From Nitrospira sp. (GTDB lineage: Bacteria; Nitrospirota; Nitrospiria; Nitrospirales; Nitrospiraceae), in contig JAFEBH010000020.1 of NCBI GenBank assembly GCA_018242765.1, positions 116,687 through 180,686 of the forward strand: a stretch of DNA of 64,000 nucleotides, read 5' to 3'. This document shows positions 9,201 through 16,601 of this stretch, one piece after another. Made by a program: the position numbers and the translations under genes. The notes beneath the pieces were generated by a model that saw only the letters and a program-made list of their open reading frames with translations, searched no databases and was not told the DNA's origin. Position 1 is the first letter of the stretch. Every line of letters starts with the position of its first letter.

Positions 9201-10296
9201 CCAGCAGCCGTTGGTGAATCTTGCGAACCCGTTCAAGTTGACCTTTGGCAGGGAACCGTTCGTAAAAACCATCGGCACGGAAATCCTTGGTGAGCGTGGC
9301 CCAAGGTTTCACCAGCTCAGCGAACGGTTGATGTGAGCGTTGGTCCTCCCAGGCGCTGATGAGTTTACGATCCACAATCAGGTCGTCCAGCACCCGGATC
9401 AACGCCTTGAGGGAAACGTCGCGCGTGAACATATAGCGCTCGTTCTGTCCCCAGATCTCACCCATTACATCCTTGACACCTTTGAGATAGTCTCGCACCA
9501 ACGCATAGCACCGATCGGCCTTCATGTCTAAATGTGACTCGATCCAACGCTTATGGGCCGTCACCACTTTTAAGAGTTCGTTGAATACCTCGGACTGAAG
9601 AATCCATTTTTCCTGCTTACTCCGTCCTCCAAGGCGGTTGATCTTGTACTGCAGCGGCGAGTCGGACTCGCTGTAAAGCAGATTGACGACTTTGGCGGTG
9701 AACTTCTTTTCAGGACTCTCCCAAGACACCTTCTCATAGAGATCGACCAGATGTGATCGGTTGATACGCGTGTGGGTGGAGTTGATGATCACGAACATCT
9801 CCGTCGCAAAATCGGCACTCCGCCCGTCGAACAAGAGACAGGGCACTTCGACCTGCCTGCTCTGGTCCGGATGTTTCTCGTGGAAAAAATGGAGTCCGGC
9901 GAGACGATGCTGTCCATCAATGACCAGGTACTTGCCTTTTGGCTCGCTCAAGTGGCCGATCGACTCCGAACCTTCCACCTTTTGGAAACGAAGCGTTTCA
10001 TCGGTAAAGAGCAACACCGTGCCGGGAATCATCGGTTGCGCCACGACGGTCTCATAAAAATTGACGATCTGTTTGACCTTCTGCCGGTTCAGGACCCGCT
10101 GAAACCCCTTTTCACTCCGCTCAATCCCCGCAATGAATTGCGCGACCTCATCGTGTTCGGCAATCTTCGTTTGCGCAATTTCTTCGCCTTCAAAATAGTA
10201 CCGGCTCGTGAAGCGAACCTTTTCCAACAAATCACCGGCGTTGTAGGCAATGAAATAAAACGTCCCTTCCTTCTGGGTAATTCGCGTCGCCAGCAT
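9184..10296 (-). CDS. DGQHR-domain (DndB-like) protein
   Basis: The 370-aa protein carries the family signature KYLVIDGQHRLAGLHFF at about residues 122-138, then FVIINSTHTRINRSHL. This places it in the DGQHR superfamily that includes DndB, the regulator of DNA phosphorothioation. No dnd, dpt or restriction genes lie nearby, so it is a stand-alone member. It is the first gene of a run with the SRPBCC-like gene and thiE, with a 17-bp overlap to the former. It looks cytoplasmic. Its biochemical role is not known. Confidence 0.8.
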   Translation of the reverse strand: MLATRITQKEGTFYFIAYNAGDLLEKVRFTSRYYFEGEEIAQTKIAEHDEVAQFIAGIERSEKGFQRVLNRQKVKQIVNFYETVVAQPMIPGTVLLFTDETLRFQKVEGSESIGHLSEPKGKYLVIDGQHRLAGLHFFHEKHPDQSRQVEVPCLLFDGRSADFATEMFVIINSTHTRINRSHLVDLYEKVSWESPEKKFTAKVVNLLYSESDSPLQYKINRLGGRSKQEKWILQSEVFNELLKVVTAHKRWIESHLDMKADRCYALVRDYLKGVKDVMGEIWGQNERYMFTRDVSLKALIRVLDDLIVDRKLISAWEDQRSHQPFAELVKPWATLTKDFRADGFYERFPAKGQLERVRKIHQRLLDAIVG

Positions 10297-10390
10297 ACGA
10301 CCTCCCTTGGGTAGGAACCGAAGCTGGTGGTGATTCTACGCGCGCTCCCTCATGGCCGCAAGACAAAGGACTGTGCTAGCATCTCCAACC

Positions 10391-10756
10391 ATGAGATCAC
10401 GACACGGCACATTCCCGTTCTGGGTTGCTCTTCTGCTGATAATGCCGGCTTCTCCCTCTCATGCTCAAGAGATGGAGGACGCGGGAGCAACCACAGAGTT
10501 GTCATGCAGCTTCGCCATGGATAAAGGTGAGACCGCACGCCCCTGTCAGGTTCCGTTCCCGGAAGGATGCCAGGTCGCCACGATACCGGGAACCACACAT
10601 CCGTGGACGACGATCTCTAAAGGTGGCCAGCTCCAGTGTCGGTTCGATGAAAAGGGAACCAACTGGAAGACCACGATCACTGGTGCGTGCGGCCAATGCC
10701 AGTCTGTCCATTGCTCGGTCAAGTTCAGCGTTCGGTTCATGTGCACTTCTCAGTAA
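10391..10756 (+). CDS. Small secreted cysteine-rich hypothetical protein
   Basis: This 121-aa product has a Sec signal peptide (FWVALLLIMPASPSHA, cleavage near residue 21). The mature part contains eight cysteines in SCSF, PCQVP, GCQVA, QCRF and the cluster ACGQCQSVHC, plus a final MC, so disulfides or metal binding in the periplasm are likely. No family is recognised. The start at 10391 was chosen because it puts the signal peptide at the N-terminus. It precedes queG by 18 bp, possibly in one transcript. Confidence 0.65.
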   Translation: MRSRHGTFPFWVALLLIMPASPSHAQEMEDAGATTELSCSFAMDKGETARPCQVPFPEGCQVATIPGTTHPWTTISKGGQLQCRFDEKGTNWKTTITGACGQCQSVHCSVKFSVRFMCTSQ

Positions 10757-10774
10757 TCCGTCCACCTGTCCTCC

Positions 10775-11773
10775 ATGTCTCTCGCAGAAATCATCAAACA
10801 AGAAGCACGGGCCTTGGGATTCGACGCGGTCGGGATCACGCAGGTGTCTGACGAGCAAGGATCAAGCAATCCTGCTACCGGACAAGCACCTCCGGCTGAA
10901 TCACCTTTTCTCCGGCGTCTCTTTGATCGCCTGACGGAGTGGCTTCAGCGAGGCCATCACGGGACCATGGTCTGGCTGGAACGAACACCGGAGAGACGTG
11001 CCGATCCCCGCCAGGTCCTTCCTGGTTGTCGATCGATCATCTCCGTCGGCATGACCTACCTCACCGAACATCGCGCGAACGAACAGCCTGGATATGGTCG
11101 CATCGCCCGGTATGCCTGGGGAAAGGACTACCACAAGGTAGTGAGCAAAAGGCTCAGTCAGCTGGAAGCACGAATTTCCACCCTTGCGCCTGAGGCGCAA
11201 ACCCGGTCTTACGTGGATACCGGGCCTATTATGGAAAAGGCCTGGGCGGAACGGGCCGGTCTGGGATGGATCGGGAAACACTCCAATCTCGTGTCAGCCG
11301 ACCATGGCTCGTGGCTCTTGTTGGGAGAAGTGCTGACCACATTGGAACTCAGCCCGGACGAACCGGCGACCGATCTTTGTGGCAGTTGTACCCTGTGCAT
11401 TCAGGCCTGCCCGACAAACGCGATCGTGCAACCCTATGTGGTCGATGCCACTCGTTGTATCTCCTACCTCACCATTGAATTGCGCGGCGATGAGACCACC
11501 ATTCCTCATGAACTACAAGTGGGCATGGGCAACAAGATCTTCGGGTGTGACGATTGCCTCGATGTGTGCCCTTTTAATTTGCGCGCTGAACCGACCCACG
11601 AGGCCACATTCCAACCTTCTTCGGTCACCCTCGCACCGAGTTTGGATGCACTTTCTCGGCTCGATGAACAGACCTTCGTAACCCTGTTTCAACAGAGTCC
11701 GATTCGACGGGCAAAGATCCATGGGTTCCGTCGAAATGTCGCCATTGCACAGAACAATATGCCCCATTCATAA
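10775..11773 (+). CDS. queG: Epoxyqueuosine reductase
   Basis: The 332-aa cobalamin- and Fe-S-dependent enzyme carries out the last step of queuosine synthesis, reducing epoxyqueuosine in tRNA. Two [4Fe-4S] motifs are present: CGSCTLCIQACPTNAI and a second set completed by FGCDDCLDVCPFN. The segment YVDTGPIMEKAWAERAGLGWIGKHSN is the family cofactor-binding region. The C-terminal HEAT-repeat extension of long homologues is absent. No strong Shine-Dalgarno sequence precedes the ATG. Confidence 0.93.
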   Translation: MSLAEIIKQEARALGFDAVGITQVSDEQGSSNPATGQAPPAESPFLRRLFDRLTEWLQRGHHGTMVWLERTPERRADPRQVLPGCRSIISVGMTYLTEHRANEQPGYGRIARYAWGKDYHKVVSKRLSQLEARISTLAPEAQTRSYVDTGPIMEKAWAERAGLGWIGKHSNLVSADHGSWLLLGEVLTTLELSPDEPATDLCGSCTLCIQACPTNAIVQPYVVDATRCISYLTIELRGDETTIPHELQVGMGNKIFGCDDCLDVCPFNLRAEPTHEATFQPSSVTLAPSLDALSRLDEQTFVTLFQQSPIRRAKIHGFRRNVAIAQNNMPHS

Positions 11774-11953
11774 ACTCCTCAACCCTCTGAGCCGATTTTG
11801 AATACCGCACTCCTTAGCAATGCCCACCAGCTCCAGCCCCCTTACTCTCGGGATGAGCGCATCATCCGAATTGCGACATATCCAACAACACTGCAACACT
11901 GATGAGATGTGTAAAACCAGTCAGATTAGGCTACTCCGCCTAGGTTGTAGCAT

Positions 11954-11990
11954 GAATCGAATTAGATACAGGGTGTATCTCTTTAGATTC
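11954..11990. promoter_or_regulatory. Tandem activator boxes upstream of nirK
   Basis: Two 16-bp imperfect palindromes, GAATCGAATTAGATAC (11954-11969) and GTATCTCTTTAGATTC (11975-11990), sit 21 bp apart, two helical turns. They lie about 150 bp upstream of the sigma-54 promoter at 12132, which is the usual position for enhancer sites of sigma-54 activators. The same pattern is found upstream of the giant oxidase operon and of the small gene ending at 16093. Binding by the activator encoded at 14811 is inferred. Confidence 0.7.
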
Positions 11991-12131
11991 TCCACTCCCT
12001 CTTTTACCCTGCTCACTCGAACGATCGAAATCGATACTTCCAAATGGCTGCCTCACCAAATGCTCAGAAAGACCTCTGATTTTTTGAAGCGATGACTGAA
12101 GCCAGCCAAGCATCGTCGTAAGTCATGTCCA

Positions 12132-12147
12132 TGGCACATATTGTGCG
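12132..12147 (+). promoter_or_regulatory. Sigma-54 promoter of nirK
   Basis: The sequence TGGCACATATTGTGCG matches the -24/-12 pattern with GG and GC separated by exactly 10 nt; the -12 element is GTGC instead of TTGC. It begins CCATGGCA like the promoter of the oxidase operon. Transcription would start near 12158. Confidence 0.6.
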
Positions 12148-12386
12148 TAGGGGGAAAAAGACTGGTGTCTCTTACGGTCCAGGCCATGATAACTGAGGTA
12201 CGGGTGTGACCAGAGAAATTTCATGAGAGGCCAGAAGAAGCCATATGTGTTGTACTTTCCCATCAGAATTTGATAGATAGTTGACCCGGCGACTGCTCGA
12301 CGAGTGAGTTAGGAGGGACGCAATTGACCGTGCTCGCTCGCTGCATCGCTTTCTGTGCCATAAAACCAAACTAAAGGGAGGCTATT

Positions 12387-13340
12387 ATGCAGAGGTTTCG
12401 TTTACTCGCATCCACCCTAGGACTTGCTGTCCTACTGGGAGCCAGTGGATGTATTACAATGCCAGGGTCCGCCGGGGCCAAGGTTCATGAGGTCACGTTT
12501 ACCGCAATGGAAACGGAAGTTGTCATTGACGGAAACGGGACAAAATACAAGGCCTGGACGTTCAACGGACAGATGCCCGGCCCAGTCGTGCGGGTCACCG
12601 AAGGCGACACGGTGAACTTTACCCTGATCGGCGACAAGAATAACTCGTTCCCACATTCCATGGACTTCCATGCGGCCGAGCTCGACTTCTTGAAGAACTA
12701 TCATAAGACCGTTTCAGCGGGCGAGACGCACAAGTATTCCTTTGTGGCGAAGAAGCCAGGCGTGTTCTTCTACCACTGCGGTGCAAGCCCCATGATCCAA
12801 CACGTCGCCCGTGGCATGTTCGGTGCCATCATCGTGGATCCGAAGGATGCCAGTGCCTGGCCAAAGGCCGATCGTGAATTCGTTTTGGTGCAATCCGAGC
12901 TCTGGAAGAACCCGGACAACGTTCAAGGGATGTTTGATCGGAAATTTGATTACACGATCTTCAACGGCGGTGTCTTTAAGTACCATCCCTTCTTCCCAGG
13001 CGGAGAGCCCTTGGAAGTCAAGGTCGGCGAGCGGGTGCGGATCTATTTCGTGAATGCCGGCCCGAACGAGTTCTCTGCACTTCATCCGATCGCTGAAATC
13101 TGGGATAATGTCTACGAGAGCGGCAACCCGGCGAACAAGTTCACGGGGGTCCAGACCTATGTGGTCGGTCCAGGCAGCGCTGCCACCTTTGATATGATCG
13201 CGGATAACCCGGGAGCCTATCCGGTTGTGACCCACTCCTTAACGAGTGCCCTACGCGGTGCGATTGCGGTGGTGATCGCCAACCAGAATCCCAAGGACTA
13301 TAAGGGTCAGTTGATGCCCAACACTCCCTGGAACCCGTAA
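12387..13340 (+). CDS. nirK: Copper-containing nitrite reductase, predicted lipoprotein
   Basis: This 317-aa two-cupredoxin-domain enzyme reduces nitrite to nitric oxide in the periplasm. All ligands are visible: type 1 copper H90, C131, H139 and M144 (in FPHSMDFH and YHCGASPMIQHVARGM), type 2 copper H95, H130 and H283, and the catalytic pair D93 and H233. A lipoprotein-type signal ends at Cys22 (LGASGC), suggesting membrane anchoring. A strong ribosome-binding site precedes the ATG. The truncated haemoglobin gene follows 61 bp downstream. A sigma-54 promoter with tandem upstream boxes indicates signal-dependent expression. Confidence 0.92.
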   Translation: MQRFRLLASTLGLAVLLGASGCITMPGSAGAKVHEVTFTAMETEVVIDGNGTKYKAWTFNGQMPGPVVRVTEGDTVNFTLIGDKNNSFPHSMDFHAAELDFLKNYHKTVSAGETHKYSFVAKKPGVFFYHCGASPMIQHVARGMFGAIIVDPKDASAWPKADREFVLVQSELWKNPDNVQGMFDRKFDYTIFNGGVFKYHPFFPGGEPLEVKVGERVRIYFVNAGPNEFSALHPIAEIWDNVYESGNPANKFTGVQTYVVGPGSAATFDMIADNPGAYPVVTHSLTSALRGAIAVVIANQNPKDYKGQLMPNTPWNP

Positions 13341-13401
13341 TGAATGAGCGGGGTACGGAGATTTAACAGTCCATTCATTCTCATACAAAGGAGTAGATGA
13401 T

Positions 13402-13845
13402 ATGTCGTTGAGCAAGAAGATTATGAGTATGGTCGTTGCCGTCGCGGCTGCTTGGACGCTGAGCAGCGCCACGTCCTTTGCCGCAGAGGCGTCGCTCTAT
13501 GAGCGTCTCGGCGGACAAGGCGCGATTCAAGCCGTCGTCACCAAATTCATCGGCAACGTGGGCGGTGACAAGCGGATCAATAGCTATTTTGCCACCACCG
13601 ACCTCAAGAAGCTCAACAAGCTCTTGGTTGAACAGGTCTGTATGGCAACCGGTGGGCCCTGCAGCTACTCCGGTCGGGATATGAAGACCACGCACAAGGG
13701 CATGAAGGTCACCGACGCCGCTTTCGGCGCTCTCGTGGAGGACCTGGTCAGTGCATTGGATACCTTCAACGTTCCAGCAAAGGAAAAGGGCGAGCTCCTG
13801 GCCATTCTTGGACCGATGAAGAGTGACATTGTCGAAGCAAAGTAA
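13402..13845 (+). CDS. Exported group 1 truncated haemoglobin
   Basis: The 147-aa product combines a signal peptide (about residues 1-28, ending SFAAEA) with a group 1 truncated globin domain beginning SLYERLGGQGAI. The proximal haem histidine is probably H98 in THKGMKVTDAAF. Most bacterial truncated globins are cytoplasmic, so export is notable. Placed directly after nirK, with an AAAGGAG ribosome-binding site, it could bind or oxidise nitric oxide released by the reductase in the periplasm; this is inference from family chemistry and position. Confidence 0.88.
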   Translation: MSLSKKIMSMVVAVAAAWTLSSATSFAAEASLYERLGGQGAIQAVVTKFIGNVGGDKRINSYFATTDLKKLNKLLVEQVCMATGGPCSYSGRDMKTTHKGMKVTDAAFGALVEDLVSALDTFNVPAKEKGELLAILGPMKSDIVEAK

Positions 13846-13883
13846 CGACTGACAATGCCCGACACTGCAATGTAGTTTTTCCC

Positions 13884-13913
13884 GTCAACCAGGACCGCGA
13901 GGTCCTGGTTGAC
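13884..13913 (+). terminator. Stem-loop after the nirK-haemoglobin unit
   Basis: A perfect 13-bp stem (GTCAACCAGGACC with GGTCCTGGTTGAC, GCGA loop) lies 38 bp beyond the globin stop. No U-tract follows on the plus strand, so it may stabilise the mRNA end or act as an imperfect terminator. Confidence 0.5.
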
Positions 13914-14096
13914 GCGGTCCTCAGGCTGGTAGACCCACACCTTCCCAATCTCAGATCCAGGCAATTTCTCCGAGAGAGGGGCACTGCCACTTAGGACATT
14001 GTCGTGTTATGATGTACCGATTTTCGTGCGCCAACTACCACGCAGCACGAACAAGCATGTAGCTGTAACATTCAGTGGTATCACCAAGGAGGAGCC

Positions 14097-14555
14097 ATGA
14101 GCGGGAAGCGTGTGATTGTGACGTTGTGTAGTTTCATTGCCATTGCCATGTGGAGTACGGCAAGTTGGTCCGGCCCCGAGTCCGATCCTCTGAAGCCGCG
14201 TGTTCCAGACGCCGAACGTGGGGATGCACGAAAACTGAAGAGTCCGATCACCGTGACTCCTGACGTCCTCGCAAAGGGCAAGGATCTCTATGAAGGCAAA
14301 GGCACCTGCGCAAATTGTCACGGTCAGAGTGGCGAGGGTGACGGTGCGGGAGGAATGCTGCTCACACCAGGTCCACGAAACTTTACCAATTGCAAATTTC
14401 ACAAGAAGCGGAACGACGGGGAACTGTTCTGGGTCGTGAAGAACGGAAGCCCTGGTACCGGTATGCCTGCTCTGGTGAAGGGGAATATCCTCACCGAGGA
14501 AGAAGCCTGGACGATCATCGCTTACGAGCGAAGCTTCTGTAAGGACAAAGAATAA
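14097..14555 (+). CDS. Periplasmic class I mono-haem cytochrome c
   Basis: The 152-aa protein has a signal peptide (about 1-25, ending ASWSG) and one haem c domain with CANCH at residues 71-75. The distal axial ligand is probably M123 in GTGMPAL. The spacing and the GEGDGAGGMLLTPGPRNF segment are typical of small electron-carrier c-type cytochromes. A near-perfect AAGGAGGAG ribosome-binding site precedes the ATG. It may feed electrons to NirK or accept them from the oxidase system, but no specific partner can be assigned. A strong terminator follows. Confidence 0.9.
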   Translation: MSGKRVIVTLCSFIAIAMWSTASWSGPESDPLKPRVPDAERGDARKLKSPITVTPDVLAKGKDLYEGKGTCANCHGQSGEGDGAGGMLLTPGPRNFTNCKFHKKRNDGELFWVVKNGSPGTGMPALVKGNILTEEEAWTIIAYERSFCKDKE

Positions 14556-14567
14556 CAGTTAGTTTGT

Positions 14568-14606
14568 ATGGGGCTGTAGGTCGACTCGTTCGACCTACAG
14601 CCCCAT
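14568..14606 (+). terminator. Rho-independent-like terminator after the cytochrome c gene
   Basis: A 17-bp perfect stem (14568-14584 with 14590-14606, CTCGT loop) is followed by GGTTTTCTCTC. It separates the cytochrome c gene from the activator gene. Confidence 0.8.
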
Positions 14607-14740
14607 GGTTTTCTCTCGCCTCGATGAATCCTTCAATCACTTTTCCTATTTTGAGAGAGTTTCCTGCACGACATCCTCACTGACTAGCACCCCTTCCCGG
14701 CTATCCAGTTCACGGTCGACGCGCTTTCCCCTTTTTTTCT

Positions 14741-14765
14741 GTATAGCGAGAGGTGTACGCTATAC
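14741..14765. promoter_or_regulatory. Palindrome upstream of the sigma-54 activator gene
   Basis: An 8-bp perfect inverted repeat, GTATAGCG and CGCTATAC with a 9-nt spacer, lies 46 bp before the chosen start of the activator gene. It differs from the GWATC-N6-GATWC boxes. It may be an operator for another regulator or a leader hairpin. Confidence 0.45.
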
Positions 14766-14810
14766 GAGGTTTTGATGGTTCCAGAGGAGGCAAGGCCGAG
14801 GAGTACTCCG

Positions 14811-16148
14811 ATGAACCGTAAGATAGCGCTTCTCATTTCGAAGGATCCCCAGCTCAGACAGCTTGTCGAAGCTGCCATACCACAGATCAGTGTTCAATCA
14901 GCACCGACCATCGCAGAGGGGCTCGCACAGTGGTCGACGATTTCCCCCCGACTGGTGATCAGCGAAGGAACGTCCTCTACGCTCGTGCCGCTCTTTGAAT
15001 ATGCCGGACAGCTACCTTCTTCCCCGCCTGTGCTGGTAATCGGAGACCGTCACTCCGTCAAAGATGCCGTCGACATCATGCGGATCGGGGCAGCCGACTA
15101 CCTGACAAAGCCCTTGCTTCCGGCAGATCTACGGACTGCGATCGGCCGTACCCTCAGACGGTCTCTTCCCATGAGTTCTACTGCACCACGAGATCCCTTC
15201 GCCCCCATCGTCAGTGTCTCCCCTCAGATGAACTTGATGAAGCACCTGGCCAAAGAAGTGGCCGTAACCGACGCCACCGTCCTTATCACCGGAGAGAGCG
15301 GAACCGGAAAGGAATTGTTTGCAGAGGCCATCCACTACTCCAGCCTCCGAGCCCATGGTCCATTGGTTGCCCTCAATTGCGCCGGGATCCCGGAACATCT
15401 CTTAGAAGCGGAACTGTTCGGCTATGAACCAGGAGCCTTTACCGATGCCAAACGAGCCAAACCCGGACGATTCCAAATGGCGGAGGGCGGTACGCTTTTT
15501 CTCGACGAGATCGGAGAAATGAGTCCCACCGCTCAAGCCAAGCTCCTCCGTGTGCTGGAAAACCGCACCGTTGATCCTCTGGGCGATACCCAGAGTCACA
15601 AGATCAATATCCGAATCCTCGCGGCAACCAACGAAGATCTGCTCGCCCATATCAAAGCCGGACGTTTCCGCCTTGATCTCTACTATCGATTAAACGTGTA
15701 TCAACTCCGCATTCCATCGCTCCGCGAACGGTCTGAAGATATTGAACCGATTCTCTTGATCTTCTTAGAGCGAGCCAGAAAGGAACGCGGATGCCGTGTG
15801 AAGGCCATTGCCCCATCCGCGCTGACGGTCCTCAGAAGTCACACGTGGCCAGGCAATGTCCGAGAACTCCACAATGTCGTTGAATGGCTCACGATCACCT
15901 GTAAAGACGAGGTGATCCAACCGCATCACCTACCGACATCCATACAGGTGGGTCCGGCAACCGACCACCAAAGTCCTGACCTCATCCCATCGCTCCTCGC
16001 CTTTGGACTCTCGTTTCAAGAGATGGAAAAGAAGTTGCTGGAAGAAGCGTTACAGAAGGCATCGGGCAACGTCTCAGAAGCCAGCCGTCTTCTCAAGATG
16101 ACCCGCAATACCCTCCGCTACCGCATGGCGAAGCATCACCTCCAGTAG
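14811..16148 (+). CDS. Sigma-54-dependent activator, NtrC family, with degenerate receiver
   Basis: The 445-aa protein has a receiver-like domain (1-115), an AAA+ domain and a C-terminal Fis-type HTH (about the last 40 residues). Walker A is GESGTGKE (161-168) and Walker B GTLFLDEIGE (227-236). The sigma-54 contact loop reads GAFTDA (208-213) where GAFTGA is usual. In the receiver the N-terminal acidic pair and phospho-acceptor Asp are missing (SEGTSST at about 51-57), though K100 remains, so conventional phosphorylation is unlikely. A GAGGAG site supports this start. No histidine kinase is adjacent. It is the natural candidate for controlling the three sigma-54 promoters around it. Confidence 0.9.
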   Translation: MNRKIALLISKDPQLRQLVEAAIPQISVQSAPTIAEGLAQWSTISPRLVISEGTSSTLVPLFEYAGQLPSSPPVLVIGDRHSVKDAVDIMRIGAADYLTKPLLPADLRTAIGRTLRRSLPMSSTAPRDPFAPIVSVSPQMNLMKHLAKEVAVTDATVLITGESGTGKELFAEAIHYSSLRAHGPLVALNCAGIPEHLLEAELFGYEPGAFTDAKRAKPGRFQMAEGGTLFLDEIGEMSPTAQAKLLRVLENRTVDPLGDTQSHKINIRILAATNEDLLAHIKAGRFRLDLYYRLNVYQLRIPSLRERSEDIEPILLIFLERARKERGCRVKAIAPSALTVLRSHTWPGNVRELHNVVEWLTITCKDEVIQPHHLPTSIQVGPATDHQSPDLIPSLLAFGLSFQEMEKKLLEEALQKASGNVSEASRLLKMTRNTLRYRMAKHHLQ

Positions 16149-16332
16149 GCTGACACTCTCTCCGTCTCGCAGCCCCCCCGCTGCGAATAAATCCATCCTT
16201 CAGGGCTGAAAATTTCTGCAACAGATCCGTATACAGAAGCTTGAGGAGACTGTTCTCATACTCCAACTCTGTGAGCCGCTTCACATCGAGTGTTCTTGAA
16301 CCCTGCTTATCAATGGGTTTTGACCTTCGCAT
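16093..16332 (-). CDS. Small coiled-coil protein resembling the C-terminal part of an IS3-type OrfA
   Basis: This 79-aa frame has a GGAGG ribosome-binding site 5 nt before its ATG and lies about 60 nt downstream of a sigma-54 promoter at 16400-16416, so expression is likely. Residues 16-48 (VKRLTELEYENSLLKLLYTDLLQKFSALKD) form a leucine-rich coiled coil closely resembling the end of IS3-family OrfA transposases (pattern LExENxxLKxxYADLxxxxxALKD). The DNA-binding HTH of OrfA is missing and no OrfB or terminal repeats are present. A G7 tract interrupts the downstream part, which overlaps the activator gene by 56 bp antisense. It may be a co-opted remnant or a regulatory peptide. Confidence 0.5.
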   Translation of the reverse strand: MRRSKPIDKQGSRTLDVKRLTELEYENSLLKLLYTDLLQKFSALKDGFIRSGGAARRRECQPTGGDASPCGSGGYCGSS

Positions 16333-16399
16333 TACAACCTCCGGGATATACGAGAACGATTTGAAAGAACCATGATGGGCCGCTGGACACTTGCGGAAG

Positions 16400-16416
16400 A
16401 TGCAAACGTAGTTCCA
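16400..16416 (-). promoter_or_regulatory. Sigma-54 promoter of the small coiled-coil gene
   Basis: Read on the minus strand the sequence is TGGAACTACGTTTGCAT, with GG and GC exactly 10 nt apart and a perfect TTGCA -12 element shared with the oxidase operon promoter. The predicted start is near 16390, about 58 nt before the ATG at 16332. Confidence 0.65.
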
Positions 16417-16509
16417 CACACCGTATGTTACATCGACTGGCAAAATCGTCCACTGCATGAAATAGGTCATGACGGATCGACTGAATGTCCACGTGATTGA
16501 ATCAAGTGT

Positions 16510-16546
16510 GTATCTGATCCGATACGAGGTGGATCAGAAACAATAC
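16510..16546. promoter_or_regulatory. Tandem activator boxes upstream of the small gene
   Basis: GTATCTGATCCGATAC (16510-16525) is a perfect GTATC-N6-GATAC palindrome. A degraded copy, GGATCAGAAACAATAC, starts exactly 21 bp further (16531-16546). The pair lies about 100 bp upstream of the -24 element of the minus-strand promoter at 16400-16416. Confidence 0.65.
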
Positions 16547-16601
16547 CAGCGACAAGACAATCTATCGCACCAACTGATGGTGGGCGAGACCCCTGTTACA
16601 G

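Larger units (their letters stand above)
11774..12386. other. Long nirK upstream region (613 bp, no gene)
   Basis: No convincing coding sequence was found here. It holds two tandem GWATC-N6-GATWC palindromes (11954-11969 and 11975-11990), a sigma-54 promoter (12132-12147) and a leader of roughly 230 nt before nirK with an AAAGGGAGG ribosome-binding site at about 12374-12382. Confidence 0.6.

Noticed and set aside
13985..14013. Sigma-70 promoter before the cytochrome c gene
   Set aside because: TATGAT at 14008 is a fair -10, but the -35 region is weak and no sigma-54 element or regulon box was found there, so no promoter was called.
16093..16470. A complete IS3-type insertion sequence
   Set aside because: Only an OrfA-like coiled coil is present. 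There is no HTH, no OrfB with a DDE domain, and no flanking terminal inverted or direct repeats.
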